Shown in pieces: positions 15,916-18,553 of a DNA stretch of 18,553 nucleotides. A model generated the notes under the pieces. It did not search any database and was not told where the DNA came from. It worked only from the letters and a program-made list of their open reading frames with translations. The stretch is from positions 1 through 18,553 of the forward strand of contig JBDHTJ010000104.1 in assembly GCA_039808585.1 (NCBI GenBank). The letters run 5' to 3'. Both the position numbers and the translations under genes were made by a program. This DNA is from AWTP1-13 sp039808585. GTDB taxonomy: Bacteria > Pseudomonadota > Alphaproteobacteria > Rhizobiales > Hyphomicrobiaceae. Every line of letters starts with the position of its first letter. Within the stretch, counting starts at the first letter, position 1.

Positions 15916-16308
15916 TCAGGCCTGCAGTGCCTTCAGCTCTGCGAGCGCGGAAGCAGCGGTGAAACGGCTTGCGTCGTCGCTGGCAGCTGCAAGATCGCTC
16001 TCGGCGCGCTGGATCTCGGCGGAGAGGGTGGCGCCGGTCAGCGTCTCGACGTCAATGGCACGCTCGGCCAGGATTGTGAGATGCTCGGCGTCGCATTCCG
16101 CGAAACCTTCCTTCACGAACAGGCGGACTTTCTTGGCGTTGGCCAGCGTGGCGTTGAGCACGCCCGGGCGCAGCGTGGACACGACTGGTGAATGGCCCGG
16201 AAGCACGGTGAATGCGCCTTCCGCCCCCGGTACGATGACCTCGGTGGCATCCTCGGAAACCGCCATGCGCTCGGGCGTCACGAGCTCGAACTTGAACGTG
16301 CCTGCCAT
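15916..16308 (-). CDS. atpC: F1 ATP synthase epsilon subunit
   Basis: A 130-residue subunit of the central rotor stalk at the inner membrane, which couples the c-ring to the catalytic head and can inhibit ATP hydrolysis. The N-terminal beta-sandwich (1 to about 85) carries the family patterns FELVTPER, VIVPGAEGAFTVLPGHSPVVSTLRPG and FVKEGFAE. The C-terminal part (about 88-130) is an Ala-rich helical hairpin. The length is normal for alphaproteobacteria. The ATG at 16308 has only a weak ribosome site, GAAAGACACGGC. Instead, three 14-nt tandem repeats lie immediately upstream. Unusually, 145 bp of non-coding DNA plus a small Cys-motif gene separate it from atpD; in most operons atpC follows atpD directly. 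Confidence 0.96.
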   Translation of the reverse strand: MAGTFKFELVTPERMAVSEDATEVIVPGAEGAFTVLPGHSPVVSTLRPGVLNATLANAKKVRLFVKEGFAECDAEHLTILAERAIDVETLTGATLSAEIQRAESDLAAASDDASRFTAASALAELKALQA

Positions 16309-16318
16309 TGCCGTGTCT

Positions 16319-16360
16319 TTCAGCCCTGTATGTTCAGACCTGCTTCTTCAGACCTGTAGC
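16319..16360 (-). repeat. three 14-nt tandem repeats in the atpC leader
   Basis: TTCAGCCCTG (16319-16328), TTCAGACCTG (16333-16342) and TTCAGACCTG (16347-16356) recur at exactly 14-bp spacing, each followed by four variable bases. On the mRNA strand the unit is CAGGTCTGAA or CAGGGCTGAA plus four bases. The array ends 10 bp before the atpC start codon. Because 14 is not a multiple of 3, and a stop codon lies in the frame upstream of atpC, the repeats are not coding. Confidence 0.75.
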
Positions 16361-16417
16361 GTCAGTTCAATGTTCGCCTGTAAAGGCGCCACTCCCTGGA
16401 TCAACCGAGGGAATGGA

Positions 16418-16444
16418 GCAGGCAGCGACGGTGCCGCTGCCTGC
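16418..16444 (-). other. strong hairpin after the small Cys-motif gene
   Basis: GCAGGCAGCG (16418-16427) pairs perfectly with CGCTGCCTGC (16435-16444) around a 7-nt loop. It begins 10 bp after the stop codon of the small gene and precedes atpC in the operon. The following bases on the minus strand, TCCATTCCC, contain no T-run. It may be a partial terminator, an RNase processing site, or a 3'-end protector setting atpC output apart from atpD. Confidence 0.7.
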
Positions 16445-16453
16445 GGATATCTC

Positions 16454-16696
16454 TCAGTGGGTGCCGACCTTGGCGTCCACTTCTTCCGGCGTTTGCAGCT
16501 TGGTGCCGCAGAATGGGCAGAAGAAGACCGGATGATCGACCATGTTAGGCTCGTCGTCTTTCTCGGTCTCCAGCAACCCCACGGACATGTACAGAACACC
16601 GTCCTCGTCGACGGCAATCAAGGGCTCGAAGTCTTCGCCGGCAAGCGCGTCCTTGAGACCCTCGCAGCAGCTTCCGAATTTCCCTGCGTCTGCCAT
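16454..16696 (-). CDS. small conserved-looking protein with CPFCG motif, inside the ATP synthase operon
   Basis: An 80-residue acidic protein that I cannot assign to a named family. Its N-terminus has SCCEGLKDAL with C10 and C11, and near the C-terminus FFCPFCGTKLQTPEE has a zinc-ribbon-type knuckle, C60-x2-C63. Four cysteines could bind one Zn2+ or sense redox state. The middle, FEPLIAVDEDGVLYMSVGLLETE, looks like beta strands. There is no signal peptide or membrane helix, so it should be cytoplasmic. It starts 18 bp after the atpD stop and has a near-ideal ribosome site, AAAGGAGA, supporting real translation. It lies between atpD and atpC on the same strand, so it is probably co-transcribed. 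A role in assembly or regulation of F1 is guilt by association only. It is not the alphaproteobacterial zeta inhibitor, which lacks this motif and is longer. Confidence 0.82.
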   Translation of the reverse strand: MADAGKFGSCCEGLKDALAGEDFEPLIAVDEDGVLYMSVGLLETEKDDEPNMVDHPVFFCPFCGTKLQTPEEVDAKVGTH

Positions 16697-16700
16697 GCCC

Positions 16701-16708
16701 TCTCCTTT
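16701..16708 (-). promoter_or_regulatory. strong ribosome binding site of the small Cys-motif gene
   Basis: AAAGGAGA on the minus strand is 4-5 bp from the ATG at 16696. It is the closest match to the anti-Shine-Dalgarno sequence seen in the ATP synthase segment. It is the main evidence that this short frame is translated. Confidence 0.75.
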
Positions 16709-16714
16709 CGCTGG

Positions 16715-18136
16715 TTAGGCCGCCTCAGCCAGTTTCTCTGCCTTGGCCATGGCTTCCTCTATGGTGCCAACCATATAGAACGCCTGCTCGGGCAGATGGT
16801 CATAATCGCCATTCACCAGACCCTTGAAGCCCTTGATGGTGTCCTGCATGGACACGAGCTTGCCGGGGGAGCCGGTGAACACCTCGGCGACGTGGAAAGG
16901 CTGGGAGAGGAAGCGCTCGATCTTGCGGGCGCGGGCGACGGTGGTCTTGTCGTCCTCGGAAAGCTCGTCCATGCCGAGAATCGCGATGATGTCCTGCAGC
17001 GACTTGTACTTCTGGAGGATGGCCTGAACCTGACGGGCCACCTGGTAATGCTCCTCACCCACAACGCGCGGCTCGAGAATGCGCGAGGTGCTGTCGAGCG
17101 GATCCACGGCTGGGTAGATGCCCTTCTCGGCGATGGAGCGCGAAAGCACGGTCGTTGCGTCCAAATGGGCGAACGAGGTGGCGGGCGCGGGATCGGTCAG
17201 GTCGTCGGCGGGCACGTAGATGGCCTGCACCGAGGTGATCGAGCCTTTTTGCGTGGTGGTAATGCGCTCCTGCAGGGCGCCCATGTCGGTCGCGAGCGTC
17301 GGCTGGTAGCCCACGGCCGAGGGGATGCGGCCCAGAAGCGCCGACACCTCTGAGCCTGCCTGTGTGAAGCGGAAGATGTTGTCCACGAAGAACAGCACGT
17401 CCTGGCCCTGGTCGCGGAAGTGCTCGGCAACGGTGAGGCCGGTGAGAGCGACGCGCGCGCGAGCGCCGGGAGGCTCATTCATCTGGCCGTAAACCAGCGC
17501 GCACTTGGAGCCTTCGCCGCCGCCCTTCTTGTTCACGCCTGACTCGATCATCTCGTGATAGAGGTCGTTGCCCTCGCGCGTGCGCTCGCCAACGCCGGCG
17601 AACACCGAGTAACCGCCGTGCGCCTTGGCGACGTTGTTGATGAGTTCCATGATGAGCACGGTCTTGCCGACGCCGGCGCCACCGAACAGGCCGATCTTGC
17701 CGCCCTTGGCGTAGGGCGCGAGCAGATCCACGACCTTGATGCCCGTGACGAGCATCTGCGCTTCCGTCGACTGGTCGGCGAACGTGGGCGCGGGCTGATG
17801 GATGGCGCGTTTGGTGGAGGTCTTGACGGGGCCAGCCTCGTCCACCGGCTCACCGATGACGTTCATGATGCGGCCGAGCGTCTCGTCACCAACGGGCACT
17901 GCGATGGGCTGGCCGGTGTCCGTCACGTCCTGGCCGCGCGTCAGGCCTTCGGAGCTGTCCATGGCGATGGTGCGCACGGTGCTCTCGCCCAGATGCTGCG
18001 CAACCTCAAGAACGAGGCGCTGGCCCTGGTTCGTGGTCTCGAGTGCGTTCAAGATTTCAGGCAAATGCCCGTCGAACTGCACGTCGACGACGGCGCCCAT
18101 CACCTGGCGGATTTTACCGACTTTGTTCGTTGCCAT
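16715..18136 (-). CDS. atpD: F1 ATP synthase beta subunit
   Basis: A 473-residue catalytic subunit of the F1 head that makes ATP from ADP and phosphate. The N-terminal beta-barrel domain (1 to about 80) starts KVGKIRQVMGAVVDVQF. The nucleotide-binding domain has the P-loop GGAGVGKT at 152-159 with its catalytic lysine, then the GERTREGNDLY region with the catalytic glutamate, and Walker B in DVLFFVDNIFRFTQAG. The C-terminal domain has DELSEDD at 390-396, the torque-lever motif usually written DELSEED, with Asp for Glu at the sixth position. Length and motifs are normal. The ATG at 18136 is preceded by AAGG about 7 bp upstream. It lies 30 bp after atpG, and the small Cys-motif gene follows after 18 bp. 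Confidence 0.98.
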   Translation of the reverse strand: MATNKVGKIRQVMGAVVDVQFDGHLPEILNALETTNQGQRLVLEVAQHLGESTVRTIAMDSSEGLTRGQDVTDTGQPIAVPVGDETLGRIMNVIGEPVDEAGPVKTSTKRAIHQPAPTFADQSTEAQMLVTGIKVVDLLAPYAKGGKIGLFGGAGVGKTVLIMELINNVAKAHGGYSVFAGVGERTREGNDLYHEMIESGVNKKGGGEGSKCALVYGQMNEPPGARARVALTGLTVAEHFRDQGQDVLFFVDNIFRFTQAGSEVSALLGRIPSAVGYQPTLATDMGALQERITTTQKGSITSVQAIYVPADDLTDPAPATSFAHLDATTVLSRSIAEKGIYPAVDPLDSTSRILEPRVVGEEHYQVARQVQAILQKYKSLQDIIAILGMDELSEDDKTTVARARKIERFLSQPFHVAEVFTGSPGKLVSMQDTIKGFKGLVNGDYDHLPEQAFYMVGTIEEAMAKAEKLAEAA

Positions 18137-18166
18137 GTTCCCTTACCTCGTCGTGCGGTTCCGATC

Positions 18167-18553
18167 TCAGAGCGCTTCGGCGCCAGAGATGATTTCGATG
18201 AGCTCTTTCGTGATGTTGGCCTGGCGCTGACGGTTATAGCGGATCGTCAGCTTGTTGATCATGTCGCCGGCGTTGCGCGTGGCGTTGTCCATGGCGGTCA
18301 TCTGCGAGCCGAAGAAGGAGGCCTGGTTTTCAAGGAGGCCGCGGAAGATCTGCGTGGAAATGTTGCGCTTAAGCAGCACGCCGAGGATTTCCTCCTCCGA
18401 CGGCTCGAACTCGCTCACGGCCTCGGCCTTCGACGATGTGTTGGCCTTGGCTTCCGGGATCTTGGCGGGAATGAGCTGCAGCGCGGTGGGCTTCTGCGCG
18501 ATCACCGACTTGAACTCGGAGAAGAAAAGCGTGGCGACATCGAACTCGCCGGC
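18167..18553 (-). CDS. atpG: F1 ATP synthase gamma subunit (N-terminal part beyond window)
   Basis: Only the C-terminal 128 residues are in the window; the frame runs off the right edge, so the GTG at 18505 is internal. The visible part begins AGEFDVATLFFSEFKSVIAQ and continues KPTALQLIP. It ends with the highly conserved C-terminal helix NQASFFGSQMTAMDNATRNA and then NRQRQANITKELIEIISGAEAL. Gamma is the rotating shaft inside the alpha-beta hexamer. The stretch KIPEAKANTSSKAEAVSEFE is a variable surface region. The stop is 30 bp before the atpD start, and upstream atpA and atpH are expected outside the window. Confidence 0.96.
   Translation of the reverse strand, partial: AGEFDVATLFFSEFKSVIAQKPTALQLIPAKIPEAKANTSSKAEAVSEFEPSEEEILGVLLKRNISTQIFRGLLENQASFFGSQMTAMDNATRNAGDMINKLTIRYNRQRQANITKELIEIISGAEAL

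Noticed and set aside
16454..16696. The small operon gene as the alphaproteobacterial zeta inhibitor of F1
   Set aside because: Zeta subunits are about 100 residues, helical and lack a CxxC knuckle, and their gene is usually outside the atp operon. The features here do not fit.
15749..17353. A 534-codon plus-strand open frame antisense to atpC, the small gene and much of atpD
   Set aside because: It lies opposite genes with strong family motifs, has no ribosome site, and its translation shows no domain. Long antisense frames are expected in GC-rich DNA.

Overview
The window is about 18.5 kb of GC-rich, tightly packed DNA. It reads as chromosomal sequence from an alphaproteobacterium, most likely of the order Hyphomicrobiales. 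The evidence is the 180-kDa class NAD-dependent glutamate dehydrogenase, the gamma-beta-epsilon order of the F1 ATP synthase genes, and the style of the peptide ABC operon. I see no rRNA, tRNA, CRISPR array, transposase or prophage gene. The organism assignment is inference.

Left part (1-8026): the 3' part of a GNAT acetyltransferase gene (+) meets a very large NAD-glutamate dehydrogenase gene (-) tail to tail, with a 26-bp overlap of coding ends. A 439-bp gene-free stretch holding a 9-bp inverted repeat and a 12-bp palindrome separates the dehydrogenase from two plus-strand genes. These are an orphan ParA-type ATPase and a lyase of the adenylosuccinate lyase / carboxymuconate cycloisomerase superfamily.

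Middle (8027-15690, all minus strand): a membrane c-di-GMP protein has a periplasmic Tll0287-like domain with a CxxCH haem motif, a degenerate GGDEF domain and an intact EAL domain. Next comes a four-gene peptide/nickel-type ABC importer operon, read from high to low coordinates: binding protein, DppB-type permease, DppC-type permease, and a fused two-domain ATPase. The operon has a near-consensus promoter (TTGACA-18 bp-TGTAAT) with a small palindrome over the -35 box. A 10-bp hairpin lies between the binding-protein gene and the permeases, and the downstream genes overlap by 4 bp or are 2 bp apart.

Right part (15916-18553, minus strand): the end of the ATP synthase operon, in transcription order atpG (cut by the window edge), atpD, a small 80-residue Cys-motif protein, and atpC. 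The small gene has the best Shine-Dalgarno sequence seen in this segment. It is followed by a perfect 10-bp hairpin and then by three 14-nt tandem repeats just ahead of atpC. This atpD-[small CxxC protein]-[hairpin]-[14-nt repeats]-atpC arrangement is the least explained structure in the window and the best candidate for something undescribed.

Functionally the window is mostly central metabolism and housekeeping: glutamate catabolism, peptide import and ATP synthesis, plus one redox or ligand-responsive c-di-GMP phosphodiesterase. I did not find a defence system or a biosynthetic cluster.
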